41,159 nucleotides of DNA from NCBI GenBank assembly GCA_025449775.1, contig JANWIS010000040.1, positions 1 through 41,159 of the forward strand. The letters run 5' to 3'. A program made the position numbers and the translations under genes. Under the pieces are notes generated by a model. That model searched no databases, was not told where the DNA came from, and was given only the letters and a program-made list of their open reading frames with translations. This DNA comes from Ignavibacteriaceae bacterium. GTDB taxonomy: Bacteria > Bacteroidota > Ignavibacteria > Ignavibacteriales > Ignavibacteriaceae. This document shows positions 1 through 7,521 of this stretch, in pieces; the stretch's first letter is position 1; each line of letters begins with the position of its first letter.

Positions 1-713
1 GCTTCTCTCTGTGCAACAACCTGAAATGTAAAAGCAATCCCAACTGAAAATATTCCTGCATAAAGTACAGGCAAAGCAGTTGCGATAATGTTTTGGAAAA
101 TAATTGTTTCTGTAATCAATGCAGCCACTAAACTTAAACCAGCACTTACCACAAATTGTGAAAATGCAAGTTGAAGAGGATCAACCCTTGTTGAATAAAA
201 GCCGATAACAAGAATTTGTATTGCCCAGAAAAATGCACCTATCAAAACCAGAATATCACCGATATTTATTTCAAATTTTTCATTCACACTTAGAAAATAC
301 AAACCTATGATTGCAACAACTGCTCCGAGCCAGGTATAAAAATAAGTTTTCTGATTAATGAACAGACCAAGTATTGGAACAAGAATTATATAAAATCCTG
401 TTATGAAACCTGCTTTGCCTGCATCGGTGTAAACCAATCCGGTTTGCTGGAATGTAGATCCTAAAAAGAGTACTATACCCGAAGCTAATCCACCATATAA
501 AAGCTTTTTATCTTTTAATGAAACAAGAAGGATTTCTTTCCCTGATTTTTTTTTTTGGTTGATGAATAAAATAGGAAGTAGAGACAAACTGCCAAGTACG
601 AATCTTGCAGTATTAAAAGTGAATGGTCCGATGTATTCCATGCCAGCACGTTGAGCTACGAATGCGAAACCCCAAATAACAGCGGTAATCAGTAAAAGTA
701 TATTAGATTTCAT
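1..713 (-). CDS. EamA/DMT-family transporter, 3' end off window
   Basis: This reading frame is absent from the ORF track because its stop lies beyond the left edge. Read on the minus strand from ATG at 713 it gives about 237 residues starting MKSNILLLLITAVIWGFAFV. It is almost entirely hydrophobic, with about eight membrane segments and short polar turns. The N-terminal Trp-Gly-x-x-Phe followed by a 'QRAGMEYIGPFTFNTARF' stretch is typical of the drug/metabolite transporter superfamily (EamA domain), usually 280-300 aa, so 40-60 residues are missing. Members export or import amino acids and other metabolites at the inner membrane, and the substrate cannot be read from sequence. The start lies only 8 bp after the stop of the aldolase gene, so it is probably the third gene of a proline dehydrogenase-aldolase-transporter operon. 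Confidence 0.85.
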   Translation of the reverse strand, partial: MKSNILLLITAVIWGFAFVAQRAGMEYIGPFTFNTARFVLGSLSLLPILFINQKKKSGKEILLVSLKDKKLLYGGLASGIVLFLGSTFQQTGLVYTDAGKAGFITGFYIILVPILGLFINQKTYFYTWLGAVVAIIGLYFLSVNEKFEINIGDILVLIGAFFWAIQILVIGFYSTRVDPLQLAFSQFVVSAGLSLVAALITETIIFQNIIATALPVLYAGIFSVGIAFTFQVVAQRE

Positions 714-721
714 TAAAAATT

Positions 722-1606
722 TTATTCAATCAGTTGAGCTTTTTTCAAAATCATTTTTAGCTCTATCAATTGCGATTCGTTTAGTGGCTCGAGTGGTAAT
801 CTAGGCGGACCACCAAAATATCCCAGCATATCCATTGCTGCTTTTAAGCCAGCAACACCAAATTTTGATGTTACAGCTTTGTTAACGGGAATCATCCTGT
901 TTTGAAGCTCCAATGCTTTTCCAAAATTCTGTTCTCTGAAAAAATTATAAATTTGAACACATTGATCTGGTGCAATATTAGCCAGAGCCAGAATTCCTGC
1001 AACTGCACCACCGGAGAGGGCAGAATACAGAACAGATGCAGTTCCAATAATTAGTTTAAATCCAGTATGAACATTTGCAGCAATCTCGGAAATCCTTGAT
1101 GGATTTTCTGTACTGTCTTTCAATGCAACAATGTTTGGGTGAGAGGCTAGTTCAATAATAGTTTCAGTTTCAATATTGACATTAGTAAATTTTGGAACAT
1201 TGTAGATGATTACCGGAATCATCACACTTTCTGCTACCTTGAGATAGTAATTCAAAAATGTACGATGTTTCATTTCAGATTTAAAAAATGAAGGTGAAAT
1301 TATTAAGGCATAGTTAGCTCCAAATTCAGCCGCTTCATTCGTAAGTGAAATGGTTTCTTTTATTGAATCCAGACCCGTACCGGCTATGATCGTTCGATTA
1401 GTTTGCTCCCTGGTCGTACGTATAATTTTTAATTTTTCTTCCTTTGTAAGAAATGCACTTTCCCCATTCGAACCAAAAAGTACATAACCACTTAGAATTT
1501 TTGTTTCGTACCTCAGAACGTTTTTAATCAATTGGTCGGTTGCAACTTCATCATCAACAAATGGAGTTGTTAAAGGCGGATAAATTCCTTTTAGTATGTC
1601 TGTCAT
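722..1606 (-). CDS. DapA-superfamily aldolase, 4-hydroxy-2-oxoglutarate aldolase-like
   Basis: A 294-aa class I (Schiff-base) aldolase of the DHDPS/N-acetylneuraminate lyase superfamily. Lys163 in 'ALKDS' is the Schiff-base lysine and Tyr135 in 'YNVP' the catalytic tyrosine. It differs from true DHDPS. The substrate loop reads GSNGE (45-49) instead of GTTGE, the 'PYYN' motif is 'PSFF' (no Tyr107 equivalent), and the position of the carboxylate-binding Arg138 is Phe140. Several blocks resemble vertebrate HOGA1 as I remember it: 'GIYPPLTTPF', 'GSNGE..FLT', 'HPNIVALKDS' and a C-terminal 'KFGVAGLKAAMDMLGYFGGPPR'. HOGA1 cleaves 4-hydroxy-2-oxoglutarate to pyruvate and glyoxylate, the last step of hydroxyproline degradation. 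The proline dehydrogenase gene lies 26 bp upstream and fits that role. Annotation as dapA would probably be wrong; another 2-oxo-acid aldolase specificity is possible. The start is ATG without a clear Shine-Dalgarno. Confidence 0.8.
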   Translation of the reverse strand: MTDILKGIYPPLTTPFVDDEVATDQLIKNVLRYETKILSGYVLFGSNGESAFLTKEEKLKIIRTTREQTNRTIIAGTGLDSIKETISLTNEAAEFGANYALIISPSFFKSEMKHRTFLNYYLKVAESVMIPVIIYNVPKFTNVNIETETIIELASHPNIVALKDSTENPSRISEIAANVHTGFKLIIGTASVLYSALSGGAVAGILALANIAPDQCVQIYNFFREQNFGKALELQNRMIPVNKAVTSKFGVAGLKAAMDMLGYFGGPPRLPLEPLNESQLIELKMILKKAQLIE

Positions 1607-1632
1607 AATATATTATATTTTAGTAGTTAGCT

Positions 1633-2562
1633 TTATTTACTAAATAGATTTTTTAATACAAATCCGATATTTGCAGGTCGTTCAGCGAGACGCCGTACGT
1701 ACCACGGATACCATTGCTTACCATAACTTATTAGTGTTCTGATTTTAAAACCATTATCCGTAAGCTGCTTTTGTTCTGCAGATTTAATTCCATACAGCAT
1801 CTGGAACTCAAGTTGTTTCTTATCAAGTCCGGTTCTTTCAGCCTCTATTTTAATTTGCTCCTGTATGTTAAGATCGTGCGTTGCAAAAGCCACACGAATG
1901 TTTTTATCCTTAATTAGTTGAAGAAGGTATTGGGAAATTTTCATGTAATTTGAATTGACATCTGACAACCTTTTAAACGCTATTGATGGTAGTTCTTTAT
2001 AAGCACCTTTAACTAAACGGATTGATGGATTTATTCTCTCCATGCTTTTTATATCTTCCATAGTCCTGTAAAGATAAGCTTGCAAACACAACCCAATGTT
2101 ATCAAAATTTTCTTTTATCCTTTTATAAAGTGAGATTGTTCTGTTTACATATGAGCTGTCTTCAATATCAATAAACACGTAGTTGTGCAGAAGTTTTGCT
2201 TTTTCTGCAATAGTTGAAAGGTTTTCCAATGTCTTTTCGAATGAGAGGTCAAAACCGACTTGAGTTAATTTCAGAGATATTTCAATATCCAGATTTTCAG
2301 CTTTTATTTTATCAAGCAGAACAAGATAGTGATGTGTGTTATCTTCAGCTTCACCAATCGTGGTAATGTTTTCACCCAGGTGAGTGAGTGTTGTTGGTAT
2401 GTTACGTGATAAAAGTTGTTTTGATGCAAGAAGCACATCTTCTACTTTTTCACCGGGCATAAATCTCTTAACTGCCCGTTGAACAAACTTCATTTTCGGA
2501 ACATGATTTTTCAGCCATTCATTTCTGGATGCCCATAACAAAGTATTTCTGCCTAAACTCAT
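1633..2562 (-). CDS. proline dehydrogenase family protein (possible hydroxyproline oxidase)
   Basis: A 309-aa monofunctional FAD-dependent proline dehydrogenase (PRODH, beta-alpha barrel). Family motifs in order are 'THLGENITT' (~60), 'FIDIEDSSY' (~130), 'LCLQAYLYRT' (~158), 'RLVKGAYKE' (~182), 'VAFATHD' (~224), 'FQMLYGIKS' (~254) and the C-terminal 'YVRRLAERPAN' with Arg290/Arg291 to bind the substrate carboxylate. It oxidises proline to pyrroline-5-carboxylate and passes electrons from FAD to the quinone pool. Aligning 'IRTLISYG' with the usual 'VRVYVPYG' puts Leu277 where E. coli PutA has Tyr540, the residue thought to disfavour hydroxyproline. This may be a subfamily trait rather than unique. 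It is the first gene of a minus-strand operon with the HOGA-like aldolase. No P5C dehydrogenase is visible in the window. The start is ATG at 2562. Confidence 0.88.
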   Translation of the reverse strand: MSLGRNTLLWASRNEWLKNHVPKMKFVQRAVKRFMPGEKVEDVLLASKQLLSRNIPTTLTHLGENITTIGEAEDNTHHYLVLLDKIKAENLDIEISLKLTQVGFDLSFEKTLENLSTIAEKAKLLHNYVFIDIEDSSYVNRTISLYKRIKENFDNIGLCLQAYLYRTMEDIKSMERINPSIRLVKGAYKELPSIAFKRLSDVNSNYMKISQYLLQLIKDKNIRVAFATHDLNIQEQIKIEAERTGLDKKQLEFQMLYGIKSAEQKQLTDNGFKIRTLISYGKQWYPWYVRRLAERPANIGFVLKNLFSK

Positions 2563-2643
2563 AACTATATTAAAAAGGGATTTTCAATTCTTGAATTAAA
2601 AATATTCAATTTTAAACAAAGCTCATCAATCAACTTTGTAAAA

Positions 2644-2676
2644 AAAAAGCTAAGAAAAATTAATCCTTAGCTTTTT
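2644..2676 (-). terminator. Rho-independent terminator
   Basis: An 11-bp perfect stem, aaaaagctaag / cttagcttttt, with an 11-nt AT-rich loop. Read on the minus strand it ends in a run of eight T residues, so it should end transcription of the 187-aa membrane-protein gene and isolate the PRODH operon behind it. The A-run on the other flank would also let it act on the plus strand. Confidence 0.8.
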
Positions 2677-2749
2677 CTTTACTGCTTCATATGAATGTAC
2701 TTTTATACAAATGATCTCACAACTGTATATGAATTAATAAACGAGTCAA

Positions 2750-3313
2750 TTACATAACCGGCCACAGCCAGCCGAAAATTCCTCCGGTTAATAATCCGTA
2801 AATTAATCCATCAAACATTGATTTGGAAGTTGCAGCCCAGCTTCGTTTATACCAGATACTATTTTGCATCAATGCAAGACTGTATCCAACGAATGCAGTT
2901 GTACCCGCAAATCTGAAAACGGAAAGATATTCAGCACCAGCCGGAAGTGCTTCACTTGCGATATAAGCAGCGAAAATACCAACGATAATTGAATTGATAA
3001 ACCATAATGTGAGTTCCTTACCCATACCTGGTGTTTTGTTTTCCATTAGAGTTATAAATCCTACTGGACCTTGTTTATATTTTTCTAAAAATTCCGGTGA
3101 CTTCATGTCTTTCATATCTTTTGGACGAGGAAAGTGATAATTGCCGGGTGGAATATTATGTTTTCGTAAATCATCCATCACCTGTTTTTCTGATGAAAGT
3201 CCGGAAAAATCATTTTTATGGTAACCAAGTACCATATGAATAATTGCACTCACAATAAACGTAGCACTGGCTGAAAGCAAAATTGGTAGCCAGAGTGAAG
3301 CTAATGTAACCAT
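2750..3313 (-). CDS. conserved membrane protein of unknown function
   Basis: A 187-aa protein that I do not recognise. It has an N-terminal membrane segment (~7-30), a hydrophilic stretch (~31-100) rich in Lys/Pro with 'DDLRKHNIPPGNYHFPRPKDMKDM', then three closely spaced hydrophobic helices (~103-123, 131-152, 168-186). The polar part would form a soluble loop between helices 1 and 2. There are no cysteine clusters or catalytic motifs. The start is well supported: GGAG sits 7 nt upstream of the ATG. It lies 58 bp downstream of tRNA-Arg on the same strand and ends 74 bp before a strong terminator, so it may be transcribed from the tRNA promoter or its own. Function cannot be assigned from context. 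Confidence 0.75.
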   Translation of the reverse strand: MVTLASLWLPILLSASATFIVSAIIHMVLGYHKNDFSGLSSEKQVMDDLRKHNIPPGNYHFPRPKDMKDMKSPEFLEKYKQGPVGFITLMENKTPGMGKELTLWFINSIIVGIFAAYIASEALPAGAEYLSVFRFAGTTAFVGYSLALMQNSIWYKRSWAATSKSMFDGLIYGLLTGGIFGWLWPVM

Positions 3314-3371
3314 TGATCGACTCCGATTAAATTAAAAAATATTATTTAACCCTCTTTAATAAATATCATTG

Positions 3372-3445
3372 TGCACCCGTAGGGATTCGAACCCCAAACC
3401 TTCTGATCCGTAGTCAGATGCTCTATCCAGTTGAGCTACGGGTGC
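3372..3445 (-). tRNA. tRNA-Arg (anticodon ACG)
   Basis: On the minus strand a 74-nt cloverleaf reads GCACCCG (acceptor), a D arm with AGCTCAACTGGATAGAGC, the anticodon stem TCTGA/TCAGA with loop CTACGGA, and a T arm with GGTTCGAATCCC. It closes with CGGGTGC and discriminator A. The anticodon ACG (wobble A converted to inosine) decodes CGN arginine codons. The 3' CCA is not encoded, since the bases after the discriminator read CAA. Confidence 0.97.
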
Positions 3446-3949
3446 ATAGTTTACAACACAAATATAAATCAAAATTAATTAATTATTTGAATGCTGATAT
3501 TTATCCAACCAGATTCTAATTTTTGCTTACTTAAATAAATAATGGACTATCATCAGGCTGCATCATTATAATAATTTGCAATTTTAAATTCTCAATTCAG
3601 TATTGTTAATAAAGGATGAGCAATCATTTTACTAAAAAAATATCTCCGTTCTGCTGGCATATAAATTGGCAATCATTGTTTTTCGGCAAGAGTATAAGTG
3701 CTCATCGATCATTTTAATTTGTTGAAGTTCAAAGATGCAATGGAATCTTTGAAACTTATCAGTCCGGGGTGAGCCACTCTTGCCACCGATAATCATTTCA
3801 TAATTTCTGCAGAAACTCCTTTTTGGTTTTACCAATCAATCCTGAAATGCCATCTTAAAATTCTTCCGATTTTTTTTCATATTTTTGAATCAGTGGCTTA
3901 TCAGGTTTTATAATAATTAAAAGCCAAATCATTAAGTAGAGGATTTAGC
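3446..3949. other. gene-poor gap upstream of dapA
   Basis: About 500 bp between tRNA-Arg (minus) and dapA (plus). I find no convincing gene. The 67-aa minus-strand ORF at 3632-3835 runs through a nested inverted repeat and has no recognisable protein features. The right part (3840-3949) should hold the dapA promoter, but no unambiguous promoter sequence stands out. 'AGAGGA' ahead of the dapA ATG serves as its ribosome-binding site. Confidence 0.6.
3685..3784. repeat. nested inverted repeat (MITE/REP-like or structured RNA)
   Basis: A 100-bp palindromic unit. The outer arms are ggcaagagt (3685-3693) and actcttgcc (3776-3784), a perfect 9-bp match. A second pair is gctca (3700-3704) with tgagc (3770-3774). 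The central hairpin is ttcaaagat (3728-3736) with atctttgaa (3745-3753) around an 8-nt loop. Three nested complementary pairs in one short stretch are unlikely by chance. There is no U-run, so it is not a simple terminator. It could be a non-autonomous mobile repeat or a decayed longer palindrome. No second copy was noticed in this window. Confidence 0.55.
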
Positions 3950-4819
3950 ATGTTCAAAGGCGTTGGTACAGCTTTAATAACACCATTCAAACAGGATCAA
4001 TCGATTGACCTCGACTCACTCAAAAAAATTGTTCAGAAACAGATTGAAAGTGGTATTGATGCATTAATAGTTATGGGTACAACAGGTGAATCCCCCGTAA
4101 TTGAATATGATGAAAGAAGAAAAATAATTTCGCTCGTAGTAGAAGAGGCAACGGGTAAAATTCCTGTTATAGTGGGAACGGGAACAAATAATACAAAGAA
4201 GGTAATCGAGAACAACCACCAGGCAGAAGATCTTAAAGCAGATGCGTTGTTGATTGTAAATCCTTACTATAATAAGGGCACACAGGAAAGTTTGGTTGAA
4301 CATTATAAAGCAATTTCAGAAAAAACACATCTACCGATTATTTTGTACAATGTTCCTTCAAGAACAAGTATGAACATACTTCCGGAGACAGCTGTAAGAA
4401 TTCACAAAGAGTGCAAAAATGTTGTAGCAATAAAAGAAGCCTGTAATAACATATCACAAATTGCAAAACTTTTTTCTATTAAGCCTTCAACGTTTACGGT
4501 GTTTTCTGGAAATGATGATGAAACAATTCCTACAATGGCTTTGGGCGGTGATGGAGTGATATCTGTTTTCTCAAATCCATATCCTATCGAAATGAAAAAA
4601 ATTACTGACTCTGTTTTTAGCGGTAAGTTGAATATAGCACAGGAATTTAACAACAAATATTTATCAATGATGAATTCATTATTTATAGAAACAAGTCCAG
4701 CACCGGTAAAGTATGTTATGTCAAAACTTGGACTTTGCGAAAATGTTCTTCGTCTCCCTTTGTTAAAAGCATCCGGAAAAACGGAAGAGCTTCTAGAAAA
4801 AGAAATGAAAAAAATTTAA
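3950..4819 (+). CDS. dapA: 4-hydroxy-tetrahydrodipicolinate synthase
   Basis: A 289-aa enzyme that condenses pyruvate with aspartate semialdehyde, the first committed step to diaminopimelate and lysine. All classical DHDPS residues are present at nearly the E. coli numbers: GTTGE with Thr44/Thr45, 'NPYYNK' with Tyr107, 'YNVPSRT' with Tyr133 and carboxylate-binding Arg138, and Schiff-base Lys162 in 'VVAIKEA'. The length is typical. It is the first gene of dapA-dapB-dapH-lysC, and the ribosome-binding site AGAGGA precedes the ATG. This complete active site contrasts with the DapA paralogue at 722-1606 and makes this copy the biosynthetic one. No lysine riboswitch was recognised upstream. Confidence 0.96.
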   Translation: MFKGVGTALITPFKQDQSIDLDSLKKIVQKQIESGIDALIVMGTTGESPVIEYDERRKIISLVVEEATGKIPVIVGTGTNNTKKVIENNHQAEDLKADALLIVNPYYNKGTQESLVEHYKAISEKTHLPIILYNVPSRTSMNILPETAVRIHKECKNVVAIKEACNNISQIAKLFSIKPSTFTVFSGNDDETIPTMALGGDGVISVFSNPYPIEMKKITDSVFSGKLNIAQEFNNKYLSMMNSLFIETSPAPVKYVMSKLGLCENVLRLPLLKASGKTEELLEKEMKKI

Positions 4820-4830
4820 GATCGGTTAAA

Positions 4831-5481
4831 ATGAAATATGGCTTAATTGGTTCAGCCGGAAAACTTGGCAAAGAAGTTATAAATGTCTTTAATGAAAATA
4901 AAAATGAGCTTGTTTTTTCATTCGATGTTGACGGGGAACAATTTAAATCCAAACCTGATATCCTGATTGATTGTTCTCTCCCGGAAGCTTTCGAAGAATT
5001 GATAAACTATGCTGTGAAGTTCAATGTTCCTTTGGTTGTTGCACCAACAGGATTGACTGAAAAAAATCTTCATCAATTAAAAGAATATTCGAAAAATAAA
5101 CCTGTGGTTCAGAGCTTTAACTATTCCATCGGAATCCAAATCCTTCTGGAACTTACAAAGATCGCAAATGATAAATTACCTGGCTGGGATGTTGAAATCT
5201 CCGAAGCACATCATCGTTTTAAAAAAGATAAACCGTCAGGTACTGCAAAAATGATCCAGAATATTTTTAAAGGAAAGGATATTAATACCACATCACTCAG
5301 GTTAGGCAATATTCCCGGTGATCACACTGTCAGCTTTGCTTCACTTGGCGAAGTTTTATCCATTCAACACCGTGCACTTTCAAGGAGAACATTTGCGGAA
5401 GGAATACTTCTAGCTACCGGGTTTGCTGTTAAGAAAGAAAACGGTTTCTTCTCATTTACTGATGTTGTTTTCGGAAAATAA
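4831..5481 (+). CDS. dapB: 4-hydroxy-tetrahydrodipicolinate reductase
   Basis: The ORF track opens at 4735 inside dapA. The real start is almost certainly ATG 4831, where the sequence becomes 'MKYGLIGSAGKLGKEV', a Rossmann nucleotide-binding loop (GSAGKLG) at the very N-terminus. That gives 216 aa, shorter than the ~270 of E. coli DapB but usual for the compact form found in Bacteroidota-like genomes and Thermotoga. The catalytic segment 'EAHHRFKKDKPSGTA' (~125-139) matches the family E/S-HH-x-K-x-D-x-PSGTA motif. It reduces HTPA, the DapA product, to tetrahydrodipicolinate with NAD(P)H in the cytosol. It begins 11 bp after dapA and is followed 24 bp later by dapH. Confidence 0.94.
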   Translation: MKYGLIGSAGKLGKEVINVFNENKNELVFSFDVDGEQFKSKPDILIDCSLPEAFEELINYAVKFNVPLVVAPTGLTEKNLHQLKEYSKNKPVVQSFNYSIGIQILLELTKIANDKLPGWDVEISEAHHRFKKDKPSGTAKMIQNIFKGKDINTTSLRLGNIPGDHTVSFASLGEVLSIQHRALSRRTFAEGILLATGFAVKKENGFFSFTDVVFGK

Positions 5482-5505
5482 TTATTAAAAATCAGATTAA
5501 CCAAA

Positions 5506-6204
5506 ATGGATTCCTATAAAATCATACAAACAATTTCTGAAGCAAAGAAAAAAACTCCGGCAAAGATTTATCTTCAAGGTGAATTGGATAAAATTGATTT
5601 TAGCAAATTAGATTTTTATGGTTCATCTGTTTCAGGAATTCTTTTCTGTGAGCATTCTGATTTTGAAAACTTCTATGCAAGCAATAAGCAATACATAAAA
5701 AAGTTTAAAGTTGAAGTTGACAGAAGAAATTCTGCAATTCCAATGGCTGATCTTACAAAATACAATTGCAGAATAGAACCTGGTGCTGTAATCAGGGAAA
5801 TGGTTGAGATCGGGGATCAATGTGTGATAATGATGGGAGCTGTTTTGAACATCGGTGCAGTGATCGGTGAAAAGACTATGATCGATATGAATGTTGTTGT
5901 TGGCGGAAGAGCAATTGTTGGAAAAAATTGTCACATTGGTGCTGGAACTGTATTAGCCGGCGTTATTGAACCGCCAAGTGCCGATCCTGTTATTATCGAA
6001 GATGATGTTTTGATTGGTGCTAACGCTGTTATTCTTGAAGGAATAAAAGTTGGAAGAGGAGCCGTTGTGGCAGCAGGTTCTATTGTTGTAAAAAATGTTG
6101 AGTCAAATACTGTTGTCGCTGGTGTCCCGGCAAAATTTCTTAAAAAAGTTGATGACAAAACAAAAGCTAAAACACAATTGATGGAAGAGTTGAGGAAATT
6201 ATAA
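5506..6204 (+). CDS. dapH: tetrahydrodipicolinate N-acetyltransferase
   Basis: A 232-aa left-handed beta-helix acyltransferase. After an alpha/beta N-terminal domain (~1-85) come hexapeptide repeats with highly conserved DapH text: 'RIEPGAVIREMVEIGDQCVIMMGAVLNIGAVIGE', 'MIDMNVVVGGRAIVGKNCHIGAGTVLAGVIEPPSA' and 'VVAGVPAKFLKKVD'. It transfers acetyl from acetyl-CoA to tetrahydrodipicolinate, so this organism uses the N-acetyl branch of diaminopimelate synthesis rather than the succinyl (DapD) or dehydrogenase branch. The branch next needs an N-acetyl-DAP aminotransferase and deacetylase, which are not in this operon. The stop codon abuts the lysC start. Confidence 0.94.
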   Translation: MDSYKIIQTISEAKKKTPAKIYLQGELDKIDFSKLDFYGSSVSGILFCEHSDFENFYASNKQYIKKFKVEVDRRNSAIPMADLTKYNCRIEPGAVIREMVEIGDQCVIMMGAVLNIGAVIGEKTMIDMNVVVGGRAIVGKNCHIGAGTVLAGVIEPPSADPVIIEDDVLIGANAVILEGIKVGRGAVVAAGSIVVKNVESNTVVAGVPAKFLKKVDDKTKAKTQLMEELRKL

Positions 6205-7413
6205 TTGCCTCTTATAGTTCAAAAATATGGAGGAAGCAGTGTTGCCGATGTTGATAAGCTAAAAAAAATTGCTGCAATAGTATCGTCTGTTAAAAGACAG
6301 GGGATTGATGTTGTTGTTGTTGTTTCAGCAATGGGAAAAACTACTAATCAGCTTATTGAAATGGCTAAAGCTATTTCTCCAAATCCGCAGAGAAGAGAAA
6401 TGGACATGCTTCTCAGTACCGGTGAAAGAACAACTATGGCACTTCTTTGTATTGCACTTCAGGAAGAGGGAATTGAGTCCATCTCATTAACAGGTTCACA
6501 AGCTGGGATTATTACTGATGATCGTCATAACGATGCTCGAGTAATAGAAGTCAAACCTATTCGAGTATTTGATGAAATTGATAAAGGTAAAGTAGTTGTA
6601 ATTGGAGGATTTCAAGGTGTTAGTTACAAGAAAGATATAACAACATTAGGGCGTGGCGGATCTGATACTTCTGCAGTTGCACTAGCTGCCGCACTTAACG
6701 CAGAAAGATGTGAAATATATTCTGATGTAGATGGAGTTTATACTGCCGATCCGGGAATTATTAAAGATGCAAAACATCTTCCAGAAATTTCTTACCAGCA
6801 AATACAGGAAATGGCAGAAGCAGGAGCGAAAGTTTTAAATGCACAAGCAGTTCAGTTTGCTAAAGAAGCAAAGATAGTGCTTTTTGCAAGAAGTACATTT
6901 AATCCTGGCAAAGAAACTGTGATAAAGGATGTTTTAAAGAAAGAACTCACTGGTGTACTTGCCGTGGTTTATGAAAAAGAAATTAGCCGGATATTTGTGC
7001 ACGATGAGGAAAAATTAGATCTGGTTCTTAAATATCTTGAAGAAAATCAAATTCCGATAAAAGAATTCCAACTGTCGGGAATGGCTGGAGATAAAGGTTA
7101 CAGATGTTCTTTCCTGGTTTCAACAAACAGTATTTATGACTGGGAAAAAATAAAAGAGATTCTTCAGGATAAGATGAGAGATGGAATATATATTAATGAA
7201 AACCTCGGAACACTCTCAATTATCGGAGAAGGATTCAGTAGAAATAATACTGCACTATTAAGCACCTTAAAATTGCTGAACGATAATAAGATAAATTATT
7301 ATGGAGTCAATACAACATCATTCCGGATTTCCATTCTTGTTGAAAAAGATCTACTGGAAGAAGCCGTAAAAATCTGCCACAATTTCTGGCTTGAACCAAT
7401 CCCTTCCATTTAA
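6205..7413 (+). CDS. lysC: aspartate kinase
   Basis: A 402-aa aspartokinase phosphorylating aspartate to feed lysine, threonine, methionine and diaminopimelate synthesis. The N-terminal kinase domain begins '[11 protein letters not shown]' and contains '[14 protein letters not shown]', 'LSTGERTT' and '[19 protein letters not shown]'. The C-terminal third (~265-402) is a pair of ACT domains ('[12 protein letters not shown]', '[16 protein letters not shown]'), where end-product amino acids normally inhibit. The start is TTG, placed with zero spacing after the dapH stop. The upstream 'GAGGAA' inside dapH can serve as ribosome-binding site, so translation is probably coupled to dapH. This is the monofunctional form with no fused homoserine dehydrogenase. 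Confidence 0.95.
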   Translation: MPLIVQKYGGSSVADVDKLKKIAAIVSSVKRQGIDVVVVVSAMGKTTNQLIEMAKAISPNPQRREMDMLLSTGERTTMALLCIALQEEGIESISLTGSQAGIITDDRHNDARVIEVKPIRVFDEIDKGKVVVIGGFQGVSYKKDITTLGRGGSDTSAVALAAALNAERCEIYSDVDGVYTADPGIIKDAKHLPEISYQQIQEMAEAGAKVLNAQAVQFAKEAKIVLFARSTFNPGKETVIKDVLKKELTGVLAVVYEKEISRIFVHDEEKLDLVLKYLEENQIPIKEFQLSGMAGDKGYRCSFLVSTNSIYDWEKIKEILQDKMRDGIYINENLGTLSIIGEGFSRNNTALLSTLKLLNDNKINYYGVNTTSFRISILVEKDLLEEAVKICHNFWLEPIPSI

Positions 7414-7521
7414 ATTTAACTTTCAAATTTGTCTGAAGCTGGATTCTTTTTTATACTGTTTCATAAACTATTTTTTCTATAAAATTGACTAATAATAATC
7501 AGTGAAATAATTTTATTTGTA

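Noticed and set aside
3632-3835. 67-aa minus-strand ORF
   Set aside because: It spans the nested inverted repeat, has no recognisable domain or convincing ribosome-binding site, and its codons look like read-through of a palindrome.
3840-3949. Lysine riboswitch before dapA
   Set aside because: The leader is too short and shows none of the conserved multi-stem junction sequence.
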